A stretch of DNA of 64,000 bases from a virus, in the IMG/VR virus record IMGVR_UViG_3300028883_000003, positions 54,181-118,180 of that record; one strand, given 5' to 3'. Every line of letters begins with the position of its first letter. The first letter of the stretch is position 1. The notes beneath the pieces were generated by a model, which was not told the origin of the DNA, ran no database searches, and was given only the letters and a program-made list of their open reading frames with translations. Both the position numbers and the translations under genes were made by a program. This document shows positions 25,642 to 34,500 of the stretch, piece by piece.

Positions 25642-26346
25642 ATGCCAGAGGAAAACAAACAAGAAACGGTATCTAAAGATGTATATCTTGCTTTGCTTAA
25701 AAAGCTAGAAGAAGCAAGAACTGAAAATGAAGCGTATAGATCAAAAAGTCCCTTAGTTGGCATTAGGTGGTTTGGAGATGGTGGCTTTGGTGCCCCATTA
25801 ACTTACCCAATTTCTGGTGTTAATAAGCTTTTGTTGAATGGCTATGGGGACAAAGGAGTAATGGATAACTCAACTTGGGTTAGGCTTCGTAAAGGTGAAC
25901 ATGCTGGATTTGGTTTATTAGTACGGGATGACTCCGTTATTGAAGAATTAGGAGTAGTTGGAGCCGTAGCACCCCCTGACCCGGAAAAAGACATCAGCCC
26001 AAATAGTTTCACACCCGCACAAGCTAGGGAAATCTTAACCAACTATACCCTGCCTAAATTTAAAGGGGTTGTTCGTGACCTCACATCCCATTGGGGTGCT
26101 ATTCATTTAATTCGTGAAGCCGAAGCTTTGATTGATGAAAAAATAAAAATTGATTTAACTAGGGTTTCTTATCTTAAAGAGCGAAGGGATTATTTACAGT
26201 CCGAGTTTAGGTTTAGTTTGATGCACCCTCATGACATGAGAGCTTGTTGTGAGCAGTATGGGATTCGTAACTGGGAAGATATGCAGGTTGAAGAGATGAT
26301 TGAGGCTTTAACCAATGCTGAAATTGAAATGCTAACCCGTGAGTAA
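25642..26346 (+). CDS. Hypothetical head-region protein
   Basis: The 234-residue protein follows the capsid terminator and has a GAGGAGG ribosome binding site. I do not recognise a family. It opens with a coiled-coil helix (YLALLKKLEEARTENEAY), has a middle beta-like region (VGIRWFGDGGFGAPLTYP, then GEHAGFGLLVRDDS) and a helical C-terminal half (AQAREILTNYTLPKFKGVV, EMIEALTNAEIEMLTRE). The DnaJ-free, acidic C-terminus and location suggest a head-associated or connector protein. Next gene is 6 nt away, and its expression probably depends on readthrough of the capsid terminator. Confidence 0.6.
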   Translation: MPEENKQETVSKDVYLALLKKLEEARTENEAYRSKSPLVGIRWFGDGGFGAPLTYPISGVNKLLLNGYGDKGVMDNSTWVRLRKGEHAGFGLLVRDDSVIEELGVVGAVAPPDPEKDISPNSFTPAQAREILTNYTLPKFKGVVRDLTSHWGAIHLIREAEALIDEKIKIDLTRVSYLKERRDYLQSEFRFSLMHPHDMRACCEQYGIRNWEDMQVEEMIEALTNAEIEMLTRE

Positions 26347-26352
26347 TAGAAT

Positions 26353-27102
26353 ATGTCAATAACAGCTACGGCTCAAGAATTAGTTAATTGGGCAAGACAG
26401 TATATTCCTGACAGAAAAACTCAACTATTCTCTGTTAGGAATGAAGAAATCGGACGCACTGCTTTGCCAACTTCTCAACGCGAATCATTTTATTTGAAAA
26501 GACCAGCTGTTGGTTCGGTATTTTTATATGTTGATCCTTATAAATATTCGGCAGCTTCTACTTTATTGACAGCGGCGGCTACCGATAAGGTATTTTTGTA
26601 TAATGCAACATTACAAAAATGCACTTTTCCGGGAGGGTCTGATCCTTCAATTAGGCCTGCCCAATTTAAAGCTGTTCTGGCCGACTATGAATATACAAAG
26701 AGTATTCCATATGTGTATTCAGATGATGAACTAGTTGGTTTTGCTCCAGCTGCTATTGCATATTTGAATAATAATCATTCAACTAGTTATTCTTATACGG
26801 GTACAGGAAGTACTTTTGAACAAACATTTACATCGGATAGTGATAATGACTTGGTTGCACGAAGTTTAGCAATACTTGTCAGGCGAACATTTGTTAGTGA
26901 ACAAATGAGGCATGGATTAGGTGTAGCCTTTAGAGGTCCAATGGCTGCTATTGATAGCAAAAGCCAACTTAAGGCTTATCAAGATGAAACTAAAAAATTG
27001 GAACAGAGCATTGTAGATAAAATTGAAAATGACAAAATAAGTTCGGCTTCGGGATCGGGTGGTTCAGTTGATCTCTATGATGAATCTGTAGTGACCGGCT
27101 AA
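26353..27102 (+). CDS. Probable head-tail connector/adaptor protein
   Basis: The 249-residue protein is unrecognised. It lies in the slot of the head-tail adaptor (capsid, x, adaptor, head closure, neck, tail terminator, tube). It has a mixed N-terminal domain (AQELVNWARQYIPDRKTQL), an aromatic middle part with DYEYTKSIPYVYSDDELVG, a helical region (SDNDLVARSLAILVRRTF) and a Gly/Ser-rich tail after a short helix. DDELVGFAPAAIAYLNN resembles the helical bundle part of gp6-type connectors. No ATPase or protease motif is present. The stop overlaps the next start by 1 nt. Confidence 0.5.
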   Translation: MSITATAQELVNWARQYIPDRKTQLFSVRNEEIGRTALPTSQRESFYLKRPAVGSVFLYVDPYKYSAASTLLTAAATDKVFLYNATLQKCTFPGGSDPSIRPAQFKAVLADYEYTKSIPYVYSDDELVGFAPAAIAYLNNNHSTSYSYTGTGSTFEQTFTSDSDNDLVARSLAILVRRTFVSEQMRHGLGVAFRGPMAAIDSKSQLKAYQDETKKLEQSIVDKIENDKISSASGSGGSVDLYDESVVTG

Positions 27103-27569
27103 TGGATTTTGATTATATTCAGTCAATGTATGACGAGTTGTCTAATGAGTTATTGGTTAGTTCTTTCGTAGTTAACGCAACAATTCATATACGTGGTAGT
27201 GATATCACACATGAGTCTTCCGGTATAGGTGATTCTTTAGACGGAAGACATACGGCACCGGTGCAGGTTAATTTTCCTTTGGATTTACCAAGATTTGTTC
27301 GGATTAAGGTTTTTCCAATGGAGCGAAATTACTTGCGATATCAAAATAGCAGCATTGAAAATACTGTTGCCGGTAAATATGAACCATTTGACAGGTGGGT
27401 TTCTTGCTTAGAAACCGACGTAGCCATTAGATTAGACGAAACCTATTATGACTACGTGGACTATATTAGTATAGAAGGCATTAGGTATAAACTTAAGGCA
27501 ACATATAAAGAGTCTTTTGGTATCAAGCCAATTATACATGCTTTCTTGGTGAAGGAAAGTGATGAGTAA
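27102..27569 (+). CDS. Probable head closure protein
   Basis: The 155-residue protein is beta-rich (VVNATIHIRGSD, APVQVNFPLDLPRFVRIKVF, YVDYISIEGIRYKLKATY), consistent with the small barrel of head closure or stopper proteins that follow the adaptor, but with no recognised family signature. Its ATG overlaps the upstream stop. The last 8 nt overlap the next gene. Function by synteny only. Confidence 0.5.
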   Translation: MDFDYIQSMYDELSNELLVSSFVVNATIHIRGSDITHESSGIGDSLDGRHTAPVQVNFPLDLPRFVRIKVFPMERNYLRYQNSSIENTVAGKYEPFDRWVSCLETDVAIRLDETYYDYVDYISIEGIRYKLKATYKESFGIKPIIHAFLVKESDE

Positions 27570-27759
27570 CATTCAACAGCAAATTCATGGGCTTAATAGG
27601 AAGATATTGAGTCTAGTTGAAACAGAATTAAATGTGCTAAAAGATAATCATCCTAGTGTTACTGATGATGCAAATGGCATGTATAAAAGATTAAGAAAAA
27701 ACATATTGGATACAATTGGTGATTGTGAAAGGTCTACTCTAGAAAATGGCGAAGTATAG
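27562..27759 (+). CDS. Short helical hypothetical protein
   Basis: From the ATG at 27562 (AAGGA six nt upstream) the product has 65 residues; a GTG one codon earlier is also in frame. It is probably helical throughout (IQQQIHGLNRKILSLVETEL) and not recognised. It overlaps both neighbours by 8 to 14 nt, inside a string of coupled neck genes. Such small proteins in this slot are often accessory connector subunits. Confidence 0.55.
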   Translation: MSNIQQQIHGLNRKILSLVETELNVLKDNHPSVTDDANGMYKRLRKNILDTIGDCERSTLENGEV

Positions 27760-28369
27760 TAATATTCGATGGGGTGTTCGCCCCCAGTTAGCGTTGGCTA
27801 ATTTAAGAGCTTTTGACCGTGCTTTTACATTATCTGATGAATTACCTACTCGATTATTACAAACACACCACCAAATTGAGGAGATAGTTAGAAATCATCT
27901 AACTACCCAATCAACTAGAGACCCTTCGAGGACTACTCCAACGGGAGTTAATGAATCAAAAGTTGCCGATATAATTAGGTCGTCTGTAACTAAACGTCCC
28001 CATGGTTTAATTGGTGGGACTGGTAATATAAAGTATATGGATCAAAATGATCCTTTGCTTACGTTGCAAGATAGAACCCCGTCCAGTGATAATGTTAGGC
28101 TTTGGCGTATTTTAGAATGGGGTGTTGAAGAGATATATACACTTCAGGCCAGAAATCCACAAAAGCCTATGGTTTTTTGGTGGAAACGGGAAAACAAGTT
28201 ATTTGTTGGTGTTCCGGGAAAAGCTCCACATAATTTACCTATTTCTGAGCATCCCGGTCAGAGAGGTCGTCAATATTGGGAAACATCAATGTATGTTTCT
28301 GAGGGTATTTTTAGAACTAATATGCACGCACAAATGCAACTTATTGTAAGTAGGTATTCTAACAGGTAA
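27746..28369 (+). CDS. Probable neck protein (HK97 gp10-like)
   Basis: The 207-residue protein has a helical start (RAFDRAFTLSDELPTRLLQT) followed by a HHQIEEIVRNHL segment and a beta-rich rest (RLWRILEWGVEEIYTL, PMVFWWKRENKLFVGVPG). The pattern of an N-terminal helix with conserved polar residues and then WGxxxI-type strands resembles the HK97 gp10/neck family that seals the head to the tail, but the protein is longer than gp10. It overlaps the next gene by 1 nt. Assignment rests on layout and position, with moderate confidence. Confidence 0.55.
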   Translation: MAKYSNIRWGVRPQLALANLRAFDRAFTLSDELPTRLLQTHHQIEEIVRNHLTTQSTRDPSRTTPTGVNESKVADIIRSSVTKRPHGLIGGTGNIKYMDQNDPLLTLQDRTPSSDNVRLWRILEWGVEEIYTLQARNPQKPMVFWWKRENKLFVGVPGKAPHNLPISEHPGQRGRQYWETSMYVSEGIFRTNMHAQMQLIVSRYSNR

Positions 28370-28872
28370 TGGACCAAATAGATAACATAACTTTTGCAAT
28401 AGTTTCTTTGAAAGAAGTTATTGAAGCGTATTTAGATTCTCAAGGATGGAAGAATAAGTATTCCATGTATGTTTCTGGAGACCCAGCGTTGAAAGGAAAA
28501 GAAATTTCGTTAAGTCCGGGTCGTAACAAAGTAGTTCTTCCGTTGATAATTTTGAGAAGTGGGTTTACACGAAACCAAATTGAACAATTAGGAGATGAGT
28601 ATGGTCGTGATGTGGTTTCTTTGTCGTTACACATTATGGCAGTAGATTCTATTCAATTGTTAACTTTGGGTAATTTGTTAAGGCGTAAACTAGAAAGGTT
28701 TACATTTAATGTCCTGAACTATAAAAACTCTCTTAAGAGTTCTATAGGTTTAGGGGAGACTTACCGTGCTGAATTAGTGGACATATCTGATCCTAATTCC
28801 GACAGAATACAAGATCAAAATAGTTCGCTTTTAAATGTTACATTAGAATTAAATTCTGAAAGTTTTATATAA
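28369..28872 (+). CDS. Probable tail terminator / tail completion protein
   Basis: The 167-residue protein follows the neck gene and precedes the tail tube gene, the usual place of the tail terminator. It has a helical first part (NITFAIVSLKEVIEAYLDSQ), a strand-rich centre (VVSLSLHIMAVDSIQLLTLG) and the LRRKLERFTFNVLNY helix typical of small proteins that cap the tube. A Leu/Ser-rich terminal strand (SLLNVTLELNSESFI) ends the chain. No family was recognised with certainty. It starts in the stop of the neck gene and ends 12 nt before the tube gene. Confidence 0.5.
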   Translation: MDQIDNITFAIVSLKEVIEAYLDSQGWKNKYSMYVSGDPALKGKEISLSPGRNKVVLPLIILRSGFTRNQIEQLGDEYGRDVVSLSLHIMAVDSIQLLTLGNLLRRKLERFTFNVLNYKNSLKSSIGLGETYRAELVDISDPNSDRIQDQNSSLLNVTLELNSESFI

Positions 28873-28884
28873 AGGAGACATAAT

Positions 28885-30444
28885 ATGGCAGTCAAACCAG
28901 TTAGAACACAAGCTAAACAGGTTGCTGCTTACATCAATGGTGTTCCTACTCGTAGGGTGCAATCTTTTGATTGGGCTTCTAACTTTACAACTGACGACGT
29001 ATTTGAGTTAGGTAATGCTGGTGTTGTGGAGAGTTCTGTTACTCTTGTTGAATCCAGTGTTACTGTTAACTCCAACGAATGGGGTACAACTGATCTTGAG
29101 GCAATGATATTTGGTATTTATGAACAGCGAAACTGTGTTGGCGACAATGCAGGAAACAGTTGGGCTAATACCATAGCCACTATTTATATTGCTACTACTG
29201 GTGCTGGTGGTGGCTGGGGTGCAACTGCAACTGCTGGTGATTATTTACAAGTAATTCGTGTTAATTCCACGGCTACTACAAATGATACCGAATATGTAGT
29301 TATTTCTGCGGTAGATGCCCCTGATGGTAATGGTGCTCAAGCTATTACGTTGGCATCTGGAAACAGATTGACAGCAGCTTGTGCTACCTCGGATATGGTA
29401 TGTTTGGTCAACAAATATACTATCGACCAAGATACAGTTGATTCAAACCCTGTGCATTTAATTTTGCCGCATCGTTATTCGAATACGGCGACTACTATTA
29501 TGCATAGTGTTATTTTACCTCGTTGTTTTGTTGATAACTTAACTTATAATTTTGATACGGGTGGAGCTTCGGAACAAAACTATACTATGGTGGGTGAAGA
29601 AGAACGTTTAGTGTTGGGTAATTGGAAAGAAACAGTTTCAACTACTGGTTCTTTTATGAGTTACAACAACACAACAGGTTCTTTGACTTTCCGTGTACCA
29701 TTGAATAGCAGAGCATGTTTGGCCACTCCTTATGCTGTTTATGCAGATTCTAACTTAGTTACGTGGACTGGTGCTCCGGGTGGGACAATAAACCATTCGT
29801 CTGGTGCTGTTACTGTCCATGCTTATATTGGCGGTGGTCTTAGCATTACCAGTGCGGCTCAACTAATTTATTATGCTGCAATTCCAACAGCACATCGTGT
29901 TGGTTTTAAAGGACTAACTAATATTGATAGTTCTATTGGTAAATTAACCAAAGGTTTTGTTGATGTTTATCTTGGCTTATCATCTGGCGGAACAGGGAGC
30001 GAGAAATTACTTCGTTGTACTGGTATCAATGTTAGTATCCCTCTTACCCGTGAATCAATTGATGAGTTAGGTGAATCTCGATCTATTTCGAAGCCTCTTG
30101 AGGGTAACCTTCGAAATGAAGTAACAGTTACGTTTAACAGAAATGATTTACGTGAATATGCTAAATTGTTAGGTAGTGAAGCAGCTTTTGATGCTGGTAC
30201 ATTAAAGGAAATTTTAATGACCAGTTTGAAGGATGTTAAGACTGGTGTTATTACAGTTTACTTTTATGCTTCCCAAACTACACACGATGCAACAACGTTA
30301 CTCAAGACTATGACATTTACTAATTGCAACTTTATTGGGGATAATTCTACTACTCCTATCAGTGGTGCTTCCAGTGTAGAACTTACGTTCTCTACTCAGT
30401 CTGTTGATATTGTTGGTAGCGGGTTAGCTCCTGTGTATGTTTAA
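28885..30444 (+). CDS. Major tail tube protein
   Basis: The 519-residue protein has a good ribosome binding site (AAAGGAGA) and is followed by a strong terminator, both signs of high expression. The N-terminus (AAYINGVPTRRVQSFDWAS, then VTLVESSVTVNSNEWGTTDLEAM) and C-terminus (GINVSIPLTRESIDELGESR, EVTVTFNRNDLREYAKLL) have the tail-tube layout in which two halves of a beta sandwich are separated by a loop. A Gly/Thr/Ala-rich domain of about 220 residues is inserted between them and may be a surface decoration. It is much larger than simple tube proteins (about 150-250 residues). Siphovirus type is favoured since no sheath gene is adjacent. Confidence 0.8.
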   Translation: MAVKPVRTQAKQVAAYINGVPTRRVQSFDWASNFTTDDVFELGNAGVVESSVTLVESSVTVNSNEWGTTDLEAMIFGIYEQRNCVGDNAGNSWANTIATIYIATTGAGGGWGATATAGDYLQVIRVNSTATTNDTEYVVISAVDAPDGNGAQAITLASGNRLTAACATSDMVCLVNKYTIDQDTVDSNPVHLILPHRYSNTATTIMHSVILPRCFVDNLTYNFDTGGASEQNYTMVGEEERLVLGNWKETVSTTGSFMSYNNTTGSLTFRVPLNSRACLATPYAVYADSNLVTWTGAPGGTINHSSGAVTVHAYIGGGLSITSAAQLIYYAAIPTAHRVGFKGLTNIDSSIGKLTKGFVDVYLGLSSGGTGSEKLLRCTGINVSIPLTRESIDELGESRSISKPLEGNLRNEVTVTFNRNDLREYAKLLGSEAAFDAGTLKEILMTSLKDVKTGVITVYFYASQTTHDATTLLKTMTFTNCNFIGDNSTTPISGASSVELTFSTQSVDIVGSGLAPVYV

Positions 30445-30452
30445 CTAAATAG

Positions 30453-30478
30453 GGGGCACTAATGTGCCCCTTATTTTC
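30453..30478 (+). terminator. Rho-independent terminator after the tail tube gene
   Basis: A 7-bp perfect stem (GGGGCAC / GTGCCCC) with a TAAT loop is followed by TTATTTTC. It begins 9 nt after the tail tube stop, and the tail assembly chaperone gene starts 15 nt downstream, so chaperone expression depends on readthrough or a weak internal promoter. Confidence 0.88.
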
Positions 30479-30492
30479 ATAAGAGGTTAGGT

Positions 30493-31308
30493 ATGGATGA
30501 ATTTGAAGACAAATTGGAAACAACTAAAGAAGTTGAAGAAGAACAGCAAGTTGTTGAGGATAGTGAAAAACTAGAAGAAGTATATATTGGTCGGCAGGAA
30601 CTTTATATCAAATCTTATGGCACTGTCATTTTTGATATGCCGTCCCCCGGTTTATCAATCAAAGGTGATCAGGTTGCTGCTAAATTCAAAGCATATAATC
30701 TAAGACATAATGAATTATTAACGGATGCTCAATTAAGGGCTATTTATAACCAGCCTATTACTATCATGGTGGATGGTAAAGAAGTAAAGGTTGGTAATGG
30801 AGAATGGCCTGAAAAGAATGACGCTGAACTTGAAGAGCTTCCAAAAAAAATTTCAGCTAGTTTAGAAATGTTTGACGCCTATCGTGCTGATTACCATGCG
30901 GCTAAAGAACAAGTTACTGCCTTGACTGCTTCTGGCAAAACTAAATCCTCTAAGGTATTTAAAGATGCCGAAGCTAAAATGGAAAAAGCTAAAGAGCAGG
31001 CCAGAAAAGAATACGACAATATTCTTGCCCTTCGTTCTCGACAAATGAGTTTAACGTCTTTACGTGTTCGTTTGTTTGCCGATTCTTTAGAAGAACAAGC
31101 CTTTTTAGAAAAAGTAAAATTGTTTGCCCCTTCTTGTATTAAGAAAAAAGACAAGGATGGCAATATTGTTCCGTGTTGGAAGACTATTGAAGAGTTCGAG
31201 AACGACACATTTGGAGCTATTCAAATTATAGCTTACTTCAATCTGTTTCTCAGGGGGTTGGATGTAAGTTTTTTCGGAGATGTGCCAGAAGAGGCGATAC
31301 CCTCTTAA
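30493..31308 (+). CDS. Tail assembly chaperone, short form (gpG-like)
   Basis: The 271-residue protein lies between the tube and tape measure genes, the position of gpG/gpGT chaperones. It is strongly acidic at the N-terminus (EDKLETTKEVEEEQQVVEDS), has a globular part with IDMPSPGLSIKGD-type strands, and a long Lys/Ala-rich helix (about 145-190). Residues 190-270 are helical and end in EEAIPS. A TTTTTTC slip site sits 33 nt before its stop, in phase as T TTT TTC, so a fraction of ribosomes is expected to read on in the -1 frame. The chaperone coats the tape measure protein during tail assembly. Function from position and the slip site. Confidence 0.8.
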   Translation: MDEFEDKLETTKEVEEEQQVVEDSEKLEEVYIGRQELYIKSYGTVIFDMPSPGLSIKGDQVAAKFKAYNLRHNELLTDAQLRAIYNQPITIMVDGKEVKVGNGEWPEKNDAELEELPKKISASLEMFDAYRADYHAAKEQVTALTASGKTKSSKVFKDAEAKMEKAKEQARKEYDNILALRSRQMSLTSLRVRLFADSLEEQAFLEKVKLFAPSCIKKKDKDGNIVPCWKTIEEFENDTFGAIQIIAYFNLFLRGLDVSFFGDVPEEAIPS

Positions 31309-31583
31309 AGTATCGTTATTCAATTGATTCTGGCAACCCTCTTTTTTATTTCCCCGACAATTCTCCTCGTTCTCCCCACGAAATAACAATCCATCAATCG
31401 TTTCTTTTACACTGGTTAAGATTTTATGATTGGCTACTTTCCGGCAAAGGCCCTAAAATTCCGGATGATGATATTTTAAATCATGATTCCGAATTGGATG
31501 ACTACGTTGAACAATGGAAAGAAAATCTTGAAAAGCAGGAAAAAGAAGCTAACAAAAACAAACATAATTTTACTGTTGGATAA
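30493..31583 (+). CDS. Tail assembly chaperone, -1 frameshift product (gpGT-like)
   Basis: After the slippery heptamer at 31269-31275 a -1 shift reads CGG AGA TGT ... in an open frame to the TAA at 31581-31583, adding 102 residues to the first 261 (363 in total). The added part is protein-like: a basic start, then LLKYRYSIDSGNPLFYFPD, a helical HQSFLLHWLRFYDWLLSG and an acidic/Lys-rich end. It has no start codon of its own in a convincing place. Its stop is 5 nt before the tape measure ATG. This is the arrangement of lambda gpG-gpGT, where the extension recruits tape measure protein and the ratio of the two forms matters. The downstream extension explains what would otherwise be a 280-nt gap. 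Confidence 0.88.
31269..31275 (+). other. -1 ribosomal slippery site TTTTTTC
   Basis: The heptamer reads T TTT TTC with the 0-frame codons AGT-TTT-TTC, a perfect X XXY YYZ site. It is followed by GGAGATG, and the -1 frame stays open for 102 codons while the 0 frame stops 33 nt later. A stimulatory hairpin was not identified by eye. Confidence 0.85.
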
Positions 31584-31588
31584 ATATT

Positions 31589-34500
31589 ATGGCTGATGCT
31601 CCTTTTATTATAACTACCCAAATAGATACTAAAGGTATTAAAGCTGGGCTTGCAGAGATTGAGGCTTTGTTAGTTAAGTTTAATCCTAAGGGTTCGTTTA
31701 ATAGTCTTATAAACACTAAAGAATTAGATGTTGCTAAGTCAAAAGTTAAACAATTAACTCTTGAATTAAACAAAACCAAGGCTGCTCTTGAGAAGGCAGC
31801 AACTAATACTGGTAGGCTTGCCACAAACACTAAAAAGACCTCTAATGCTTTGGCAGATGTGTCTAGACGTGTGTTTGTTTGGGGGTCGATGTCAGCTTTA
31901 ATTTTTGGGGCATTACAAAATCTTAAAGAGTTTTATGATTTAACAATTCAAGTTAATACTTCTCTTGCAGAACTAAGAAAGGTTTTACCTAGTGATACTG
32001 ACTTTGGTGCATTAAAAGGTGAAGCATTTAAATTATCCATTGATTTTGGTACTGATCCTTTAGATGTTCTTCAGGTTTTAAAGCGTTTTGGCCAAGCTGG
32101 TTTGTCTGCTCAAGAAGCTGTTGAGGCTACCAGAACGGCTTTGCTTGCTTTAAATACTACTGGTGCTGATACTGAACAAGTGTTCAATGCTATCATTGGT
32201 GCCAACAGAATTTTTGGTATTGCTTTTGAAGATTCTGGTCGCGTGATTGACAAAATCATGAGATTACAGGCGGATCTCGCTGTTGATTCTAAAGATTTAA
32301 TTGCTTCCATTCAGGCTATTGGTCCTGCTATTACTTCGTTAGGTGGTGATATTGACGATCTTCTTTCCAACATTGCAGCTTTAGCTGAAGCGGCTCGTGT
32401 ATCAGGTAAAGAAGCAGCCAACTCCTTAAAACGTGTACTTGCTCGTTTAGTATCTAAGGAAGGTATTACTGCTCTAGAAAAATTAGGTGTTACGGTTTTT
32501 GACACAGCTAAAAACTTCAGACCTTTAAGAGACATTCTAGAAGACGTTTCAACTAAATATAAAGAAGCTTCACAGGTTGAGCAACAGCAATTAGCAGTTG
32601 TACTTGCTCAGGTTCGTCAGTATCCTAAATTAATTGCTTTGTTAAACAACATGGATAGACAGCAGGAAGCATTAGCCAAATCACAAAACGCTTATGGTGA
32701 TGCAACTATTGCTAATCAGGTTCAGTTGGATAGCTATGCAAAACAATTAAGTATTGCACAAAACCAAGTTAAAGAGTTTGGCGAGACAGCTATTTTAAAG
32801 GGTGAAATAGTAGAAAACTGGGTTGCATTTCATCAAGTTATAGGGGATTTAGCAACGGCTCTAACGTCTGTCGCCGGTCCTCTTACCAAGTTTCTTAGTT
32901 TGGCTGGTACTGCTGCTGGTGTTATTTTCTTGTCTAAGTGGGTATTGCAATTAAAATATTCATTAGCATTAACAGCAGCTGAAATGAAGGCTACTGCTGT
33001 AGCGGCAAATTTGGCTACTAGAAATGTACAAATATTTGGGTTGGCAGTGCAGTTTACTGCTAATACTTTGCGTTTGTTAACTGGTATTGGCATTGCTGTG
33101 TCTGCTCTCTTTTTAGCAATTGAAGTTGGTCGTCGTAAAGCCAACAAAGAAGAAATTCGTTATAACAAACTGATTGAACAAAGTACGGAATCTATTAAGA
33201 AGTTTAAGGATTCTCTTCGTGGGATTGCTGTTAACAATATTATTACTACGGACGTTGAGGAAAAATTTAATTCATTAACTAAATCTTTGGCAGCATATAC
33301 AAGGGCTCTTAGTATTGGACAGGCTTCTACCGAGGAATTTGTAAAATCGCTTGGCAAAACATTTGGCGTGGATGTTAGTTTGTTAAGTGAACAGCAATTA
33401 AAAGATTTACTTGAGACATTAAAGGATGTTGAAAGAGAACTTGATCCTAATATTTTACTTCCGTTCTACGATGTTGTAAATCGTGGTACAGAGGTTATGA
33501 TTAGCAATATAAATACTGGTACAGATGAATACAAAAAATTTAGAGCTGCTTTAGCCGAATATTTTGAGCCCAAAGGAATTAAAAATTATGCTGATCAATT
33601 AGCCGAATTAGAAAAACTGGAAGCTAAGAGAAGACAACAACAACTTGATACAGGAAGAACTAGTGTTTATCTACCGTCTGATTTGTCGGGTACTGGAAGA
33701 AACTTAGCTGCTTTTATTGATGGTGTTAAAGGAAGTCAGGAATCTGTTACAGCGTTATGGTTTATTGTATCTGGTTTACGTCGTACGTTAGGGTTGTCAG
33801 CTAAATCTTTTGAAGAGGTTGCTGCTTCTTCCGGTAAACTACAAGATGTCATTGGAAGATTAGACGAATTAAATACCAAATTAACAGTTTATAATGACCA
33901 AATAAAAAGAACCGGCGTTGTTTCTGCTGACTATAAAAAAACACAACAAGATTATGATGATGTATTAAAGGGTGGTGTTGATATTTTTGGCGATCTTGTT
34001 GGTATTCAAGATATTTACAAAAAAGCTTTGGATGGCCTAGTTAAGTCACAAAGTGGTGCTATCGTTCAGATAGATGCCTATTCTGGTAGAGCAAAACAGT
34101 TTGCTGTCATTATTTCTAAATTAGCTGGTGGTTTCAAAGAATACGCGGAATCGGAATTAAAGAGTTCGGGTAACGCAGCTGCTTTTGCAATTAATATTAA
34201 GGAAGGACAAAAGGCTGTTCTTGCAATGTTAAAAGCCATTGAAGCTGGAAAGGGTGGTATATTTTCTATTGACTTCAACCAGCATGCTTATTTGAAGGCT
34301 GTTAAAGCTAGCACTGCTGTTGTTTTGTCTAACTTTGAGGCACAGTTTAAGGCTATTGATGTTGTGCGTAGGGTGTTAAAGGATACAGGTTCGGCTTTTG
34401 ATATAAACCAGCAAGGATTGAATACTGTTGATACTGCTCTTAACCAATTGAACAGGCAATTAGGGTCCAACGAAGAAGAGTTAGCTAATATTAAGGTTCA

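Noticed and set aside
31309-31588. Non-coding gap between chaperone and tape measure
   Set aside because: It is the -1 frame extension of the chaperone, reached through the TTTTTTC slip site.
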